Positions 1 to 10,160 of a stretch of DNA of 64,000 bases are shown piece after piece. The notes beneath the pieces were generated by a model. That model saw nothing but the letters and a program-made list of their open reading frames with translations. It was not told the DNA's origin and searched no databases. This stretch comes from CAZYME01 sp964648115. GTDB taxonomy: Bacteria > Pseudomonadota > Gammaproteobacteria > Legionellales > Legionellaceae. The stretch's first letter is position 1, and every line of letters starts with the position of its first letter. The stretch covers positions 4,068 to 68,067 of the forward strand of contig CAZYME010000013.1 of assembly GCA_964648115.1 (NCBI GenBank), given 5' to 3'. Made by a program: the position numbers and the translations under genes.

Positions 1-2
1 GT

Positions 3-128
3 AAATTGGCAGGCGATTCTTTATCCCTTACTGAACAAGGCTTTATTAAACAACAAGCTACACAAGAATATCATGCTCTAAAGGAATACTCTCAGGCGGC
101 GGGATCAACTCGCTTAAACGGCAAGTAA
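3..128 (+). CDS. Possible 3' end of a protein gene cut by the window edge
   Basis: An open frame enters from the left edge and stops with TAA at 126-128, giving about 41 residues that end in ...RLNGK. The composition (Lys, Gln, Glu rich, no low-complexity runs) is compatible with a real protein tail. It overlaps the last codons of the convergent malic enzyme gene by about 37 bases, which is unusual but possible for convergent genes. I do not recognise the protein. It could equally be a chance open frame, since only 126 bases are visible. Confidence 0.3.
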   Translation, partial: KLAGDSLSLTEQGFIKQQATQEYHALKEYSQAAGSTRLNGK

Positions 129-1816
129 CGTGGTTCCCAAAACAGAGTCTCGATCAAGCTCTCCAAGTCTTGATCTTGATTGCACTGAGCTAGCCCAGCA
201 TCAATAGCGCTTTTTGCTACAGCAACAGCGATATGTTTTGCGACAGCTTGAGCATCATCCAGCGATGGTAGCAAAGGAAGGAAACTATCTTTTTTGCTTG
301 GGGAAAATTCAGTCAGAGCTTGTGAAGCTGCGTAAACCATGGATTTTGATAAACGGGAAGCACGCACAGCCAAAATTCCTAACCCGATCCCGGGAAAAAC
401 CAAAGCATTATTGCACTGAGCTACTTGCACCAAGCGTTTATGATATTCAATTGCCGGGAATGCAGTGCCCGTGGCAATCAGTGCTTTTCCATTACTCCAA
501 GTTAAAATATCGATTGGCTGTGCTTCGCATTTTTCATCAGGGTTTGATAAAGGGAATATAATAGGGCGTTCACAATGGGAGGACATGGTTTCTATAATGT
601 CTTGTGAAAATGCCCCCGGTTGCGCTGAGCAACCAATTAAAATAGTTGGTTTGACGTGACGAATTGTATCCGTTAATGAAGGGAATTTTTTATCGTGCGT
701 TGCCCAATTAACCACTTCTTTTCGTTTTCGTGCAAAAGGTTTTTGCGCATCGGTCAGTTCAGGGTCGTTTTCTACCAGTAACCCCTGGCGGTCAATTAAC
801 CAAAAACGACTATGCGCTTGCTCTGGGGATAGACCTAATCCTACCATAGCATCTACAATTTGCTCACTAATCCCAGTGCCCGCAGAGCCAGCCCCGTAAA
901 CTACGATACGGTTTTTTTCAAGGCTCAGATCAGAAATATCACAAGCGGCAAGTAAGGCTGATAAAGTAACAGCGCCTGTCCCTTGAATATCATCGTTGAA
1001 CGTACACAATTCATCTTGAAATTGATTTAAAATTCTTCTGGCATTACCACGGCCAAAGTCCTCCCAGTGCAAAAATGCGTTTGGAAAATGTTTAGTGATA
1101 TTATTTACAAACGCATGAATAAATTTATCGTATTCTTTGCCATGAATGCGTGGCTGTCGGCAACCTAGATACATGGGGTCATCTAATAACTCCTGGTTAT
1201 TTGTGCCGACATCAAGAAATATTGGAAGCGTACGGGTGGGGTCTATACCACCACATAAACTATAGACCATCAATTTAGCGACCGGAATTTCCATGCCCCC
1301 AATCCCTTGGTCACCAATTCCAAGCACGCCCTCGCCATCAGTTACGACAATCAAGTCAATCTCAGGGTTAGAGCGGTTATTAATAATTTCATCAAGTTGA
1401 TGCTGATCTGAATGCGTAATATACAGGCCACGAGGTTGACGAAACTCTCGGCTAAATTGTTTGACAGCAGTTCCAACAATAGGGGTATAAATAGTAGGAA
1501 GCATTTCTGCCAGGTGACGGCTCAGTAGTTTATAAAAAAGAATTTGGTTTTTATCATGGAGATTGCTAAGGTAAATGTTCTGCTGCAACCGCGAAGTATA
1601 GCTTGCATATTGAAAGTAAGCGCGTTTCAGTTGTTCTTCTAAAGATTCTACACGATCCGGTAATTTACCTAGCAACCCAAACTCGTGGCGTTCCTCCTGC
1701 GTAAATGCCGTACCTTTATTGAGCTGTGGGGTGGTGAGCAGAAGCTTGCCATAGATGGATGTTTCTATGAATAACTCACTCGTTGATTTATCGCGGCTAA
1801 CTTTAAAATCCAGCAT
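92..1816 (-). CDS. maeA: NAD-dependent malic enzyme (malate dehydrogenase, oxaloacetate-decarboxylating)
   Basis: Oxidatively decarboxylates malate to pyruvate with reduction of NAD, linking the TCA cycle to pyruvate in the cytoplasm. The 574-residue product is close to the usual 565 residues of enterobacterial MaeA/SfcA. Visible landmarks are the PTIYTP segment with the catalytic tyrosine near residue 110, the divalent-metal region EDFGRGNA followed by FNDDIQGT near residue 275, and the dinucleotide-binding GAGSAGTG near residue 308. Start is ATG with a GAGA-type site about 8 bases upstream. The gene stands alone and is transcribed divergently from rhlE. Assignment to the NAD rather than NADP form rests on overall similarity to the SfcA group, which lacks the phosphotransacetylase-like extension of MaeB. 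Confidence 0.93.
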   Translation of the reverse strand: MLDFKVSRDKSTSELFIETSIYGKLLLTTPQLNKGTAFTQEERHEFGLLGKLPDRVESLEEQLKRAYFQYASYTSRLQQNIYLSNLHDKNQILFYKLLSRHLAEMLPTIYTPIVGTAVKQFSREFRQPRGLYITHSDQHQLDEIINNRSNPEIDLIVVTDGEGVLGIGDQGIGGMEIPVAKLMVYSLCGGIDPTRTLPIFLDVGTNNQELLDDPMYLGCRQPRIHGKEYDKFIHAFVNNITKHFPNAFLHWEDFGRGNARRILNQFQDELCTFNDDIQGTGAVTLSALLAACDISDLSLEKNRIVVYGAGSAGTGISEQIVDAMVGLGLSPEQAHSRFWLIDRQGLLVENDPELTDAQKPFARKRKEVVNWATHDKKFPSLTDTIRHVKPTILIGCSAQPGAFSQDIIETMSSHCERPIIFPLSNPDEKCEAQPIDILTWSNGKALIATGTAFPAIEYHKRLVQVAQCNNALVFPGIGLGILAVRASRLSKSMVYAASQALTEFSPSKKDSFLPLLPSLDDAQAVAKHIAVAVAKSAIDAGLAQCNQDQDLESLIETLFWEPRYLPFKRVDPAA

Positions 1817-1908
1817 GTATTATTTCTCTAGATGGATCAGAATGCCTTACGATAGCCAATCTATCTGATTTATTCAAACGAATAATTCTATAAAACACAT
1901 GAAAAAAG

Positions 1909-1936
1909 TTCATTTGTATGATAATATGTTTATAAT
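1909..1936 (+). promoter_or_regulatory. Candidate sigma-70 promoter of rhlE
   Basis: TTCATT (1909-1914) and a perfect TATAAT (1931-1936) are separated by 16 bases, about 60 bases ahead of the rhlE start. The -35 is weak, so this is a pattern match only. Confidence 0.35.
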
Positions 1937-1995
1937 TTGTACGTTGATTGGTTTTGGTGTTTGCTGAAACTTATTGCAATATTTGAGGTAACACC

Positions 1996-3282
1996 ATGAC
2001 TTTTTCGACATTGGGTTTGTCTGAGCCCTTATTACGCGCAGTTCTTGAGCAAGGTTACGATACACCAACTCCTATTCAAGCCCAAGCTATCCCTGTTGTA
2101 TTACGAGGGGATGATATCCTGGCTTCCGCTCAAACAGGCACAGGCAAAACTGCTGGCTTTACTTTGCCACTGCTTCAGCGTTTAGTAGACCAACCTCGTG
2201 CTAAAAGCAATCATGTGAAGGTGTTGATTTTAGCGCCTACTCGAGAATTAGCAGCGCAAATCCATCAAAGCGTAGTGCAATACGGTCAATATCTAAACCT
2301 GCGCTCAGCCGTGGTTTTTGGCGGAGTAAAAATTAATCCGCAGATGATTAAATTACGAGCAGGGGTGGAGATTTTAATTGCAACACCGGGAAGACTCTTA
2401 GATTTATTTTCTCAACGCGCTGTTCGTTTTGATGAATTAAATACATTGGTCCTCGACGAAGCAGATCGTATGTTAGACATGGGTTTCATTCATGATATTA
2501 AAAAAATAGTGTCATTGATGCCCCGTACGCGGCAAACATTATTATTTTCTGCGACGTTCTCAAATGAAATTTGCCAATTAGCAAAAGCGTTTTTGAAAAA
2601 CCCGGTAGAAGTCAGTGTGGCTCCTCGTAATATAACGGCTGTGTCTGTATCGCAAAAAATTCACCCTGTTGATAAAGCGCGTAAGGCAGAATTGTTGAGT
2701 CATTTAATTCGCCATGACAGTTGGGATCAGGCTTTAATTTTTTCAAAAACCAAACACGGCGCAAACAAATTGGTTAAGCTCCTGGCATTAGATGGTATCG
2801 ATGCTATTGCTATCCATGGTAATAAAAGTCAATCACAGAGAACGAAAGCGCTGGCAGATTTCAAGGATGGCAAGGTCCGTATTTTAGTGGCAACTGACAT
2901 AGCGGCGCGAGGAATTGATATTGATCAATTGCCAATAGTCGTAAACTTTGATTTACCGAATGTACCAGAAGATTATGTGCACCGTATAGGGCGTACCGGC
3001 CGAGCTGGTTCTGTAGGCCAGGCTATTTCTCTAGTGAGTGCAGATGAAGCTCGGTTATTGCAGGACATTGAAAAGCTTATTAAACAACGTCTCGAACGAG
3101 AGGAAATAGATAACTTTTCACCTAACCATAATTTACCAGTGAATGTGACATCTACCGCATCTCCTGGCCAGGCAAGAAAACGCTTCCCAACAATAAATCC
3201 GCGTGGACGTAGTAATAATTCGAATCGCTCGCAAAAGACGACTGCACAACCACAAAAAAAGCACTTTTACAAGGCTAAGTAA
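1996..3282 (+). CDS. rhlE: DEAD-box ATP-dependent RNA helicase RhlE
   Basis: ATP-dependent RNA unwinding enzyme acting in ribosome assembly and RNA turnover. The 428-residue protein shows the ordered SF2 motifs: Q motif [10 protein letters not shown], Walker A AQTGTGKT near residue 46, PTRELA, the DEAD box [10 protein letters not shown] near residue 152, SAT near 184, and the C-terminal RecA domain with [10 protein letters not shown] and [11 protein letters not shown] basic tail rich in Arg, Asn and Lys (about residues 375-428) is typical of RhlE and binds RNA. An AGGTAA site precedes the ATG. Other DEAD-box paralogues (DbpA, SrmB) are possible, but the short N-terminus and the tail favour RhlE. 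Confidence 0.9.
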   Translation: MTFSTLGLSEPLLRAVLEQGYDTPTPIQAQAIPVVLRGDDILASAQTGTGKTAGFTLPLLQRLVDQPRAKSNHVKVLILAPTRELAAQIHQSVVQYGQYLNLRSAVVFGGVKINPQMIKLRAGVEILIATPGRLLDLFSQRAVRFDELNTLVLDEADRMLDMGFIHDIKKIVSLMPRTRQTLLFSATFSNEICQLAKAFLKNPVEVSVAPRNITAVSVSQKIHPVDKARKAELLSHLIRHDSWDQALIFSKTKHGANKLVKLLALDGIDAIAIHGNKSQSQRTKALADFKDGKVRILVATDIAARGIDIDQLPIVVNFDLPNVPEDYVHRIGRTGRAGSVGQAISLVSADEARLLQDIEKLIKQRLEREEIDNFSPNHNLPVNVTSTASPGQARKRFPTINPRGRSNNSNRSQKTTAQPQKKHFYKAK

Positions 3283-3464
3283 GTACAAGGCGTCAATTTA
3301 AGACCTGTAGCCTGGTTGACGCGTTAGCGGCAGCCGGGGAGCGGGGCTTAAATGATGGCAAAATGTTTCAATCATTGTTAATCCAGTTTAATCACACACT
3401 CCCCCAGCCATGGCCTTCAGCGCTCACTAATGATACCATTCTGTCTTTTATAAGAGATGTTTAG

Positions 3465-3845
3465 ATGATGAAATATATTGTACTAGCGATGATCTCCATA
3501 TGGGGAACAGCCTATGCAGCACATGATGATTACTACTTCAGCCTGCATCCAAAAGTACTGCAGCAAGCTTTGCAAACATGCCCCGCAAAGCAACCTAAAG
3601 GCGTCAATTGCGATCAATTAAAAAATATTGCCCTGCGAGTTAACGAGTCAGCTTATCAATTACGCTTAGATCCTCAAGCATATGGCAAAAAAATATTATT
3701 ATTACAGCAAACAATTGCCAAGCAGGAATCTGATTTACAACAACAATCTAATCAGCCTGACCTTCAAGCATCTATTAATGAAAATAAACAGCATCTGCAA
3801 GAGCGCCTGGCAATTGTAAAATGGTTAGAATCACCAGAAGGATAA
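3465..3845 (+). CDS. Small secreted protein of unknown function upstream of surE
   Basis: 126 residues beginning with a clear signal peptide (hydrophobic core then AYA before AHDDYY), so the mature protein of about 107 residues should be periplasmic or exported. The mature part has two cysteines (in TCPAKQ and NCDQL) that could form a disulfide, then a glutamine-rich helical C-terminus (about residues 70-120) that looks like a short coiled coil. The stop codon lies 5 bases before the surE start, so it is probably cotranscribed with surE-nlpD-rpoS. I do not recognise a family. Confidence 0.75.
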   Translation: MMKYIVLAMISIWGTAYAAHDDYYFSLHPKVLQQALQTCPAKQPKGVNCDQLKNIALRVNESAYQLRLDPQAYGKKILLLQQTIAKQESDLQQQSNQPDLQASINENKQHLQERLAIVKWLESPEG

Positions 3846-3850
3846 ACGAT

Positions 3851-4609
3851 ATGAGAATACTAGTCAGTAACGATGATGGTGTACTAGCACCTGGGATTCA
3901 TGCCTTAGCGAATGAGTTGGCTAGTATCGCAGATATTCACGTAATGGCGCCCGATAGAAATCGAAGTGGGGCCAGTAACTCACTTACTTTATCGCGCCCG
4001 TTGCGCGTGAGGCAATTGGATAATGGTCATTATAGCGTAGAAGGGACACCCACGGATTGTGTGCATCTGGGGCTGACCGGGTTTTTAGAGCCAGGCGTTG
4101 ATATGGTTGTGTCAGGCATTAATGACGGTTCTAATCTTGGGGATGATATTCTTTACTCAGGTACTGTTGCAGCAGCTATGGAGGGCCGTTACCTTGGCTT
4201 ACCAGCTATCGCTCTTTCCATGGTAGGTGAAAATATCCAGCATTATGATACGGCGGCAGTGATAGCGAGACAATTGGTTTTAAAATTGCGAGATAGTTCC
4301 CTGCCTTCGAGAACCATCTTAAATGTTAATGTGCCAGATTTGCCGCTGAATAAAATTCAAGGAATCGAGGTCACCCGCTTGGGTACGCGCCATAGTGCTG
4401 AGCCTATTGTGAAAGAATTAGATCCGCGCGGCCACCATATTTATTGGGTGGGGCCGTCTGGGCCAGAGGCTGATGCCGGCCCCGGAACAGATTTTTATGC
4501 TGTTTCTCAGAACCGTATATCCATTACACCCCTACAATTTGATTTGACCCATTATAAAGCTTTTGAGCAAATAGCTGCGTGGGTAGATGGCATTACCTAT
4601 GATGAGTAA
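3851..4609 (+). CDS. surE: 5'/3'-nucleotidase SurE (survival protein)
   Basis: Metal-dependent nucleoside monophosphate phosphatase of stationary phase. The 252-residue product opens with the diagnostic MRILVSNDDGV (metal-binding Asp-Asp at residues 8-9), followed by the MAPDRNRSGASNSLTL phosphate-binding segment and the VSGINDGSNLGDD loop. The start chosen here follows AGAAGGA at a good distance. An upstream in-frame start would overlap the preceding gene and lacks family support. The stop overlaps the start region of the nlpD-like gene. The arrangement surE-nlpD-rpoS is conserved in gammaproteobacteria; pcm, often found between surE and nlpD, is absent. Confidence 0.95.
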   Translation: MRILVSNDDGVLAPGIHALANELASIADIHVMAPDRNRSGASNSLTLSRPLRVRQLDNGHYSVEGTPTDCVHLGLTGFLEPGVDMVVSGINDGSNLGDDILYSGTVAAAMEGRYLGLPAIALSMVGENIQHYDTAAVIARQLVLKLRDSSLPSRTILNVNVPDLPLNKIQGIEVTRLGTRHSAEPIVKELDPRGHHIYWVGPSGPEADAGPGTDFYAVSQNRISITPLQFDLTHYKAFEQIAAWVDGITYDE

Positions 4610-5336
4610 ATCTCTCAGTAGAGGGGGTTGCCTTTCAATGGCCCTGTTAGCACTTACTGGATGTAGTGAAAGGGAAGGGCTGGCTCCTGTTGTTGAGTTA
4701 AACTGGAAAGCAATTAACAGCCATGCTCGGCAGCATGTGGTCGTCCGCGGTGAGACCCTTTACGCGGTGGCGTTTCGTTATGATCAAGATTATCGACAAC
4801 TTGCAGTAGCTAATCATTTACAAAGCCCTTATACCTTACGCGTCGGGCAAGTTTTGCATTTGAGACAGCAGAAAGCTCCTATAAATCCCAGGCAAACAAG
4901 TCCTGCTAGAAATGTGAACGCCACGTGGCATAATTACCAACCATCCAAAACTGAACCTAAACAACAATATGCCGGGGGTTGGTTATGGCCTGCTAAGGGT
5001 AAAGTGGTCGCCAATTATGTTCCACAACAAGGGAAAAAGGGCATAGATATTGCTGGTCATCAGGGTGAGAAGATTCAAGCAGCTGCAAGTGGTACAGTTG
5101 CTTATGCAGGGAATGGGCTAGCAGGCTATGGAAATTTGATCATCATCAAACATGACAACCAATATTTAACAGCTTATGGAAATAATTTACATAACCTCGT
5201 AAAAGAAGGTCAGCGTATAAAAAAAGGGCAAACTATTGCAGACATGGGCGTTGTCGATCGACGTTACTGGGGTGTTCATTTTGAGATCAGAAAGGCTGGA
5301 AAGCCGGTCAATCCATTGAATTATTTGCAAAAATAA
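4599..5336 (+). CDS. nlpD: NlpD-like lipoprotein, LysM plus degenerate M23 domain (amidase activator)
   Basis: Predicted outer-membrane lipoprotein that activates cell-wall amidases during division. A signal peptide ends in the lipobox LTGC. A LysM peptidoglycan-binding repeat follows (about residues 40-85, [17 protein letters not shown]), then a linker and a C-terminal LytM/M23 domain (about 135-245, [14 protein letters not shown] to [15 protein letters not shown]). The metal-ligand histidines of true M23 peptidases are mostly replaced (Lys before GIDI, Asn-Asn after YG), which matches the non-catalytic NlpD/EnvC class. The start is uncertain between ATG codons at 4599 and 4602, both overlapping the surE end. 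rpoS follows at 91 bases, and the rpoS promoter often lies inside nlpD. Confidence 0.88.
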   Translation: MMSKSLSRGGCLSMALLALTGCSEREGLAPVVELNWKAINSHARQHVVVRGETLYAVAFRYDQDYRQLAVANHLQSPYTLRVGQVLHLRQQKAPINPRQTSPARNVNATWHNYQPSKTEPKQQYAGGWLWPAKGKVVANYVPQQGKKGIDIAGHQGEKIQAAASGTVAYAGNGLAGYGNLIIIKHDNQYLTAYGNNLHNLVKEGQRIKKGQTIADMGVVDRRYWGVHFEIRKAGKPVNPLNYLQK

Positions 5337-5427
5337 CCTGCGGCACTTGACAGGTAACCTGTTGTTGTTACACCTTAAGAGATACACTGTATCAAATAGC
5401 AGTGATATTGATAAAACAGGTGAAACC

Positions 5428-6453
5428 ATGTGCCCAAATGATGACCAAGAAGACACTGTAGAACCCCAAAGCGAAGATATTGAAAACAGTATTGATGATA
5501 CCGAGCCTATGGCGGAGGAACTGATTGAAGAGGAGGTTGCTGAGCTTCCTTCAGAAGACGCCGCGCCAGATTTTACTGATGAGCTAGCTTTTCCTACCTA
5601 CCAGCGCGGTAAAACCTTAGCCAAAGCCCTAGATGCCACGCAAATTTATCTGAGTGAAATTGGTTTCTCGCCTTTGCTGAGCGCCCAAGAAGAAGTCCAT
5701 TATTCGACACTTTCTTTAAAGGGTGATGTTGCTGCTCGTAAGAAAATGATTGAGTCTAATTTACGCTTGGTTGTTAAAATTTCACGTCGCTATCTCAATC
5801 GTGGTTTACCACTTCTTGATTTAATTGAAGAAGGTAATTTAGGGTTAATGAAAGCGGTAGAGAAGTTTGATCCAACCCGTGGTTTTCGATTTTCCACGTA
5901 TGCGACATGGTGGATTCGGCAAACGATTGAACGAGCTATTATGAACCAAACTCGCACTATTCGACTGCCTATTCATGTGGTGAAAGAGCTTAATGTATAT
6001 TTGCGAGCTGCAAGACAATTAACGCAGAAATTAGATCATGAACCATCACCAGAAGAAATTGCTGAAATGGTGGATAAGCCATTAGAGGATGTTCAAAAAC
6101 TATTGGGCTTAAACGACAAGGTTGCGTCTGTTGATACCCCGATTGGTTTTGATGAAAATAAATCATTGCTAGATACACTTGCGGATGAAAACAGTGTTAA
6201 TCCAGCAGAGTTGCTTACCGATGAAAATTTACGTGCGCATATTGAGTCATTATTAGATCAATTGACGGAAAACCAACAACAGGTAATTGCAAGACGCTTT
6301 GGTTTGCGTGGTTTTGAAAAAGCTACTCTTGAAGAAGTCGGCAAGGAAATTGATCTGACCCGCGAGCGTGTCCGTCAAATTCAAGTTGAAGCGTTGAAAG
6401 CATTACGCGCTCTTCTGGAAAAATTTGGTTTAACCCAGGAAGATTTGTTTTAA
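5428..6453 (+). CDS. rpoS: RNA polymerase sigma factor RpoS (sigma-38)
   Basis: Stationary-phase sigma factor; in Legionella and Coxiella relatives it governs the switch to the transmissive or small-cell form. The 341-residue product has an acidic N-terminal stretch, region 1.2 ([18 protein letters not shown]), region 2 ([52 protein letters not shown]), region 3 and region 4 ([18 protein letters not shown]). The ATG chosen is preceded by AGGTGAAA. An upstream start would add 27 residues without family support. The short helices and the nlpD context separate it from RpoD and RpoH. Confidence 0.95.
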   Translation: MCPNDDQEDTVEPQSEDIENSIDDTEPMAEELIEEEVAELPSEDAAPDFTDELAFPTYQRGKTLAKALDATQIYLSEIGFSPLLSAQEEVHYSTLSLKGDVAARKKMIESNLRLVVKISRRYLNRGLPLLDLIEEGNLGLMKAVEKFDPTRGFRFSTYATWWIRQTIERAIMNQTRTIRLPIHVVKELNVYLRAARQLTQKLDHEPSPEEIAEMVDKPLEDVQKLLGLNDKVASVDTPIGFDENKSLLDTLADENSVNPAELLTDENLRAHIESLLDQLTENQQQVIARRFGLRGFEKATLEEVGKEIDLTRERVRQIQVEALKALRALLEKFGLTQEDLF

Positions 6454-6459
6454 CTTGAA

Positions 6460-6489
6460 CCGAGCCGCTCCCTTACGGTCGAGGCTCGG
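6460..6489. terminator. Hairpin between convergent rpoS and hmgA
   Basis: A 7-base inverted repeat, CCGAGCC at 6460-6466 with GGCTCGG at 6483-6489, directly follows the rpoS stop and lies between two convergent genes. A T-run (GCTTTTTGG) follows about 10 bases later on the plus strand. It may be a terminator or the core of a dispersed intergenic repeat. Confidence 0.45.
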
Positions 6490-6495
6490 ATAGCG

Positions 6496-7752
6496 CTAGC
6501 TTTTTGGTATAAATTCGCGCTGCAATCCCTGCCAACAATCCGCATAATTTTTTTGCCTCAGTGAGTGGTCGAGGGCTGTTTTAGTGACCAGCCATGGTTC
6601 TCTTGATTCAAACATGAAGGCGAGGGTATCCGGGTAATGTTGAGGTTTGAGTTTTTGGTTGCTGGCTTTTTGATAGGTTATGGCGTCAGGTCCGTGTGCT
6701 GTCATGCAGTTGTGAATACTTACTCCACCAATAGAAAAGCCTTCCTCTTTTGCGTCATATTCCCCCGTTACTAACCCCATTAATTCGCTCATGATATTGC
6801 GGTGATAATAAGGGGGTCTGAAGGTGTTTTCGGATACCATCCAACGTGAAGGAAAAATGACAAAATCAAGATTTGCGATGCCGGGGGTGTCACTTTCGGA
6901 AGTTAATACAGTAAATATGCTTGGATCTGGATGATCAAAGCTAATTGAACCGATGGTATTAAACAGCGATAAATCATAGCAATAAGGGGCGTAATTTCCG
7001 TGCCAGGCGACAACGTTCAGTGGCGAATGATGGCTTTTTGCAACCCAAAGATGTTGCTGATATTTGCAGATTAAAGAAATATCGCCATCTAGCTCTTCAA
7101 ATGCAGCTTTAGGGTAAAGAAAATGGCGGGGATTGGCTAAGCCATTCGCACCAATTGCGCCTAATTGGGGGAGCGATAAAGGCATGCCTTCGTTTTCACA
7201 TAAATAGCCTGCGGCGTAAGAATCCAATAATTCAACTTTAAATTTGATGCCACGTGGAATAACAGCAATCATGCCAGGAGCAATTTCAAGGAGACCAAAC
7301 TCCGTATGTAGCCGCAACTTGCCTTGGTAAGGAACAAACAATAGTTCACCGTCACTATTACTAAAATACCGTGTGGTCATTGATTGATTACATTGGTACA
7401 GATAGGTATTCAATAATCGATTGCCCGCCACATGAAACAAGCCATCAATAAAATCGTTATTGGCTTTAAGTTTGGGTAGAGGTGCCCAACGCATAGGGTT
7501 GGGTGCTTGTAGGGGCGCAAACGCTTCTATAATGCTAGAGCTATAAGGGGTATATTCTTGGTGAACCACAGATGGTAGTGTTCGATATAACCAACTGTGT
7601 AAATTAACATGCCGAGGCTGAGTAAAGGCGCTGCCATTGAGTTGTTCCGCATAAAGCCCGAACGCACATTTTTGCGGAGAATTTTGGTTGGTAGGCAAAG
7701 CCCCTGAAATTGCCTCGCTGGCATGGTAGTTTCCAAATCCTGCTAAATACAC
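6496..7752 (-). CDS. hmgA: Homogentisate 1,2-dioxygenase
   Basis: Opens the ring of homogentisate to maleylacetoacetate in tyrosine and phenylalanine breakdown, using Fe(II). The product is 418 residues, slightly shorter than the usual 430-440. It shows the family N-terminus [13 protein letters not shown], the cupin core with PRG at the iron-binding region, and the C-terminal [15 protein letters not shown] and NCMTAHGPD segments, where the histidine/glutamate iron ligands lie. The start is GTG at 7750-7752, because the AAGGAG site sits 6 bases upstream of it; a TTG just upstream is too close. No other homogentisate-pathway gene (maleylacetoacetate isomerase, fumarylacetoacetase) is adjacent. 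Confidence 0.93.
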   Translation of the reverse strand: MYLAGFGNYHASEAISGALPTNQNSPQKCAFGLYAEQLNGSAFTQPRHVNLHSWLYRTLPSVVHQEYTPYSSSIIEAFAPLQAPNPMRWAPLPKLKANNDFIDGLFHVAGNRLLNTYLYQCNQSMTTRYFSNSDGELLFVPYQGKLRLHTEFGLLEIAPGMIAVIPRGIKFKVELLDSYAAGYLCENEGMPLSLPQLGAIGANGLANPRHFLYPKAAFEELDGDISLICKYQQHLWVAKSHHSPLNVVAWHGNYAPYCYDLSLFNTIGSISFDHPDPSIFTVLTSESDTPGIANLDFVIFPSRWMVSENTFRPPYYHRNIMSELMGLVTGEYDAKEEGFSIGGVSIHNCMTAHGPDAITYQKASNQKLKPQHYPDTLAFMFESREPWLVTKTALDHSLRQKNYADCWQGLQREFIPKS

Positions 7753-7965
7753 CAATTTCTCCTTTTTGTGTGACTTTTAAAGTATTTCGAATGGGATGAC
7801 GCCACTCAATAATTACATTCAGATGTTCTGCCGTCAACGAGCTATCTTTATAGAAAACCCGGATGTCCGCTTCGCAGCCATCCAGGTTACGATTAAATAG
7901 AACTTATAAAGTTAGCATCCCTGAGGTAGATCCAGAAGCCCCAAGAAGATCATTCTTTTTTTGAG

Positions 7966-7994
7966 TTCTTTTTCAGCCATCGGCATTGTATAAT
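7966..7994 (+). promoter_or_regulatory. Candidate promoter of yebC-ruvC-ruvA
   Basis: A perfect TATAAT at 7989-7994 with a weak TTCTTT at 7966-7971 (17-base spacer), 42 bases before the yebC start. This is a pattern match only. Confidence 0.3.
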
Positions 7995-8035
7995 TTGTCA
8001 CATCTTATGTGTGAATAAATTATGGGGTGCTTTTC

Positions 8036-8779
8036 ATGGCTGGTCATAGTAAATGGGCTAATATTCGCTTTCGTAAAGGCGTGCAAGACGCTAAACGAGG
8101 TAAAATTTTTACCAAACTAATTCGTGAAATTTCAGTTTCAGCTCGTATGGGCGGGGCTGATGAATCGTCAAATGCTCGTCTTAGAGATGCGGTAACTAAA
8201 GCGCTTAAGGCAAATATGAAGCGTGATACCATTGATAACGCGATTAAGCGCGGTGTCGGTGGCCTTGATGGTGCAAACATGATAGCTATGCGCTACGAAG
8301 GTTACGGCCCCAGTGGCGTTGCTGTTCTAGTTGATTGCTTATCTGATAATAAAAACCGTACTGTGTCAGAAGTTAGGCATGCTTTTACTAAGCATGGTGG
8401 CAATTTGGGTACAGATGGCTCTGTTGCTTATCTTTTTAATGAGCAAGGTGAAATTTTGCTGGCCCCTACAGAACGTGAGGAGCAAGCCATGGATGTTGCC
8501 ATTGAAGCAGGTGCCGCGGATGTTCTGATGGATGAGGGCCAAGTTGAAGTGATTACGGCGGTTGATAATTACCACGCAGTCTTGACCGCTTTGCAGGCCT
8601 CAAAATTTGAAGTGGAGCATTCTCATTTAACCATGCGCGCTCAAACAACGGTACCGATGGATACGGAAACTGCGGAGAGCTTAGAAAAATTAATCGATGC
8701 ACTAGAAGATTTAGATGACGTGCAAGTCGTGTATAGTAATGCTGAGTACCCAGAATCTATTATTGAATCAGCAGACTAA
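8036..8779 (+). CDS. yebC: YebC/PmpR (TACO1-like) family regulatory protein
   Basis: 247 residues with the invariant opening [23 protein letters not shown] and the acidic three-domain fold of the family, including [14 protein letters not shown] and TDGSVAYLF. Family members have been described as DNA-binding regulators and more recently as ribosome-associated factors that relieve stalling at proline-rich stretches. The ATG at 8036 gives the conserved N-terminus; a GTG three codons upstream is not needed. The stop overlaps the ruvC start (TAATG), so yebC-ruvC-ruvA is one operon, as in many gammaproteobacteria. Confidence 0.95.
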   Translation: MAGHSKWANIRFRKGVQDAKRGKIFTKLIREISVSARMGGADESSNARLRDAVTKALKANMKRDTIDNAIKRGVGGLDGANMIAMRYEGYGPSGVAVLVDCLSDNKNRTVSEVRHAFTKHGGNLGTDGSVAYLFNEQGEILLAPTEREEQAMDVAIEAGAADVLMDEGQVEVITAVDNYHAVLTALQASKFEVEHSHLTMRAQTTVPMDTETAESLEKLIDALEDLDDVQVVYSNAEYPESIIESAD

Positions 8780-9288
8780 TGACCATTATTCTAGGGATAG
8801 ATCCAGGATCGCGCATTACAGGCTACGGTCTTATTAAGGAAAACCAGCAGCAATTACACTATCTAGACAGTGGTTGCATACGTACATCTGCAGGTGAATT
8901 AAGTGGTCGCCTCTTACAGATTTTCAATGGCATTTGTGAGCTCATGGAAAAATTTTCCCCCGATGAGGTTGCCATTGAACAAGTCTTTATGCACCAAAAT
9001 CCTAATTCTGCCCTTAAACTGGGGCATGCCCGAGGGGTTGCAATGGTCGCTTGTGCATCGCATCAAATTAAAGTGAGCGAGTATTCAGCGCGAGAAGTGA
9101 AGCAATCAGTAGTGGGGTATGGGGCTGCACAAAAAAGTCAGGTTCAACACATGGTTGTGAATTTGCTGATGTTGAATAGTTCGCCCCAAAATGATGCGGC
9201 AGATGCGCTTGCAATTGCAATTTGTCATAGCCACACGCGGCGAAATGGGTTGCTGGCTATAACAGGACGTAGGAGGAAGTCACGATGA
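8779..9288 (+). CDS. ruvC: Crossover junction endodeoxyribonuclease RuvC
   Basis: Holliday-junction resolvase acting with RuvAB at the end of recombinational repair. The 169-residue protein has the RNase-H-like catalytic acids: Asp7 in [12 protein letters not shown], Glu in VAIEQVF, and the C-terminal pair in [13 protein letters not shown]. The length is normal. It overlaps yebC by 1 base and ruvA by 4 bases (ATGA), indicating translational coupling. Confidence 0.96.
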   Translation: MTIILGIDPGSRITGYGLIKENQQQLHYLDSGCIRTSAGELSGRLLQIFNGICELMEKFSPDEVAIEQVFMHQNPNSALKLGHARGVAMVACASHQIKVSEYSAREVKQSVVGYGAAQKSQVQHMVVNLLMLNSSPQNDAADALAIAICHSHTRRNGLLAITGRRRKSR

Positions 9289-9884
9289 TTGGTTGGCTAA
9301 ATGGCCGAGTTGTGGATAGCCATAACCCTGGTAGGTTGGTAGTGGACGTGAATGGTGTGGGTTATGATGTTGAAACATCATTACCGACTTTTTTTCAGGT
9401 TGAGGCAGAAAGTGGCATCGTGGGTTTACATATCCACACTGTAGTGCGTGAAGATGCATTATTGCTGTATGGCTTTCTTGATCAGCAAGAGCGGGCTTTA
9501 TTCAGAGCGTTAATCAAGGTAAACGGGGTAGGGCCAAAAATGGCAATCGCCATTTTATCCAGCATTAGCCCTGATGAATTTATTCAGTGTATTCATCAAC
9601 AAAATACGACGTTATTAACTAAATTGCCGGGCATAGGCAAAAAAACGGCTGAACGGTTAGTCGTAGAGATGAAAGACAGGCTACAGCAACTGCCACACTC
9701 GGCCAAGCAGCAAGAAAATCAGCCATTAAAGCTTGTGCGTGAGCAAGATGAGGCAATCAAGGCATTAGAGTCGCTGGGATATAAGCAGCAAGAAGCTGCT
9801 AAAGCGATCAGTAAAATTGATGATGATGGCAGTAAAACGTGTGAACAATTAATCCGCCAAGCTTTGCAGATTTTGTCTAAGTAA
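9285..9884 (+). CDS. ruvA: Holliday junction branch migration protein RuvA
   Basis: Tetrameric junction-binding protein that loads the RuvB helicase. The 199 residues comprise an N-terminal OB fold (MIGWLNGRV to EDALLLYGF), a double helix-hairpin-helix region ([13 protein letters not shown] and [13 protein letters not shown]) and the RuvB-binding C-terminal domain (about 150-199). It is translationally coupled to ruvC. ruvB, usually the next gene, is absent: 276 bases of repeats follow and then a gene on the other strand. Confidence 0.96.
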   Translation: MIGWLNGRVVDSHNPGRLVVDVNGVGYDVETSLPTFFQVEAESGIVGLHIHTVVREDALLLYGFLDQQERALFRALIKVNGVGPKMAIAILSSISPDEFIQCIHQQNTTLLTKLPGIGKKTAERLVVEMKDRLQQLPHSAKQQENQPLKLVREQDEAIKALESLGYKQQEAAKAISKIDDDGSKTCEQLIRQALQILSK

Positions 9885-9917
9885 CTTAAAGCTATGTTTT
9901 GCAGAGAGAGTAATTAG

Positions 9918-10063
9918 TAGGTTCCTCGCCCATTGATGGGAGAGGATGCCCGACAGGGCAGGAGAGGGTAGATCAAATAAAAAAATACATTGTGTGTTAT
10001 AAATTTTTTGATCACCCCTCATCCGCCCTGTCGGGCACCTTCTCCCCTCCGGGGCGAAGGACC
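9918..10063. repeat. Family C palindromic repeat, copy 1
   Basis: About 146 bases with long inverted arms: CCCGACAGGGCAGGAGAGGG on the left pairs with CCCTCATCCGCCCTGTCGGG on the right, around an A/T-rich centre, bounded by GGTTCCTC and GGGGCGAAGG. A near copy is at 15797-15942, a shorter one at 57327-57438, and its right boundary appears inside a small insertion near 43500-43530. Confidence 0.8.
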
Positions 10064-10080
10064 AATATGATTGATCAATG

Positions 10081-10110
10081 TAGCCCGTATGGAGCGAAGC
10101 GGAATGCGGG
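10081..10110. repeat. Family A repeat, single arm
   Basis: One arm of the family whose core reads TAGCCCGTATGGAGCG and ends GGAATGCGGG. The partner arm seen in complete copies (22937-23014, 52522-52603) is missing here. It lies just beyond the family C repeat, downstream of ruvA. Confidence 0.7.
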
Positions 10111-10160
10111 AATGGCCTTGCGTTTTTATCCCGCTATATTAATCGAAAACCCACGTTAAG

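Noticed and set aside
7604..7837. Small minus-strand frames over the hmgA 5' end
   Set aside because: They are out-of-frame shadows of hmgA; the AAGGAG site belongs to the hmgA GTG start.
9918..10063. CRISPR-like or tandem repeat
   Set aside because: The repeats are single palindromic elements dispersed through the window; there are no regularly spaced direct repeats with spacers.
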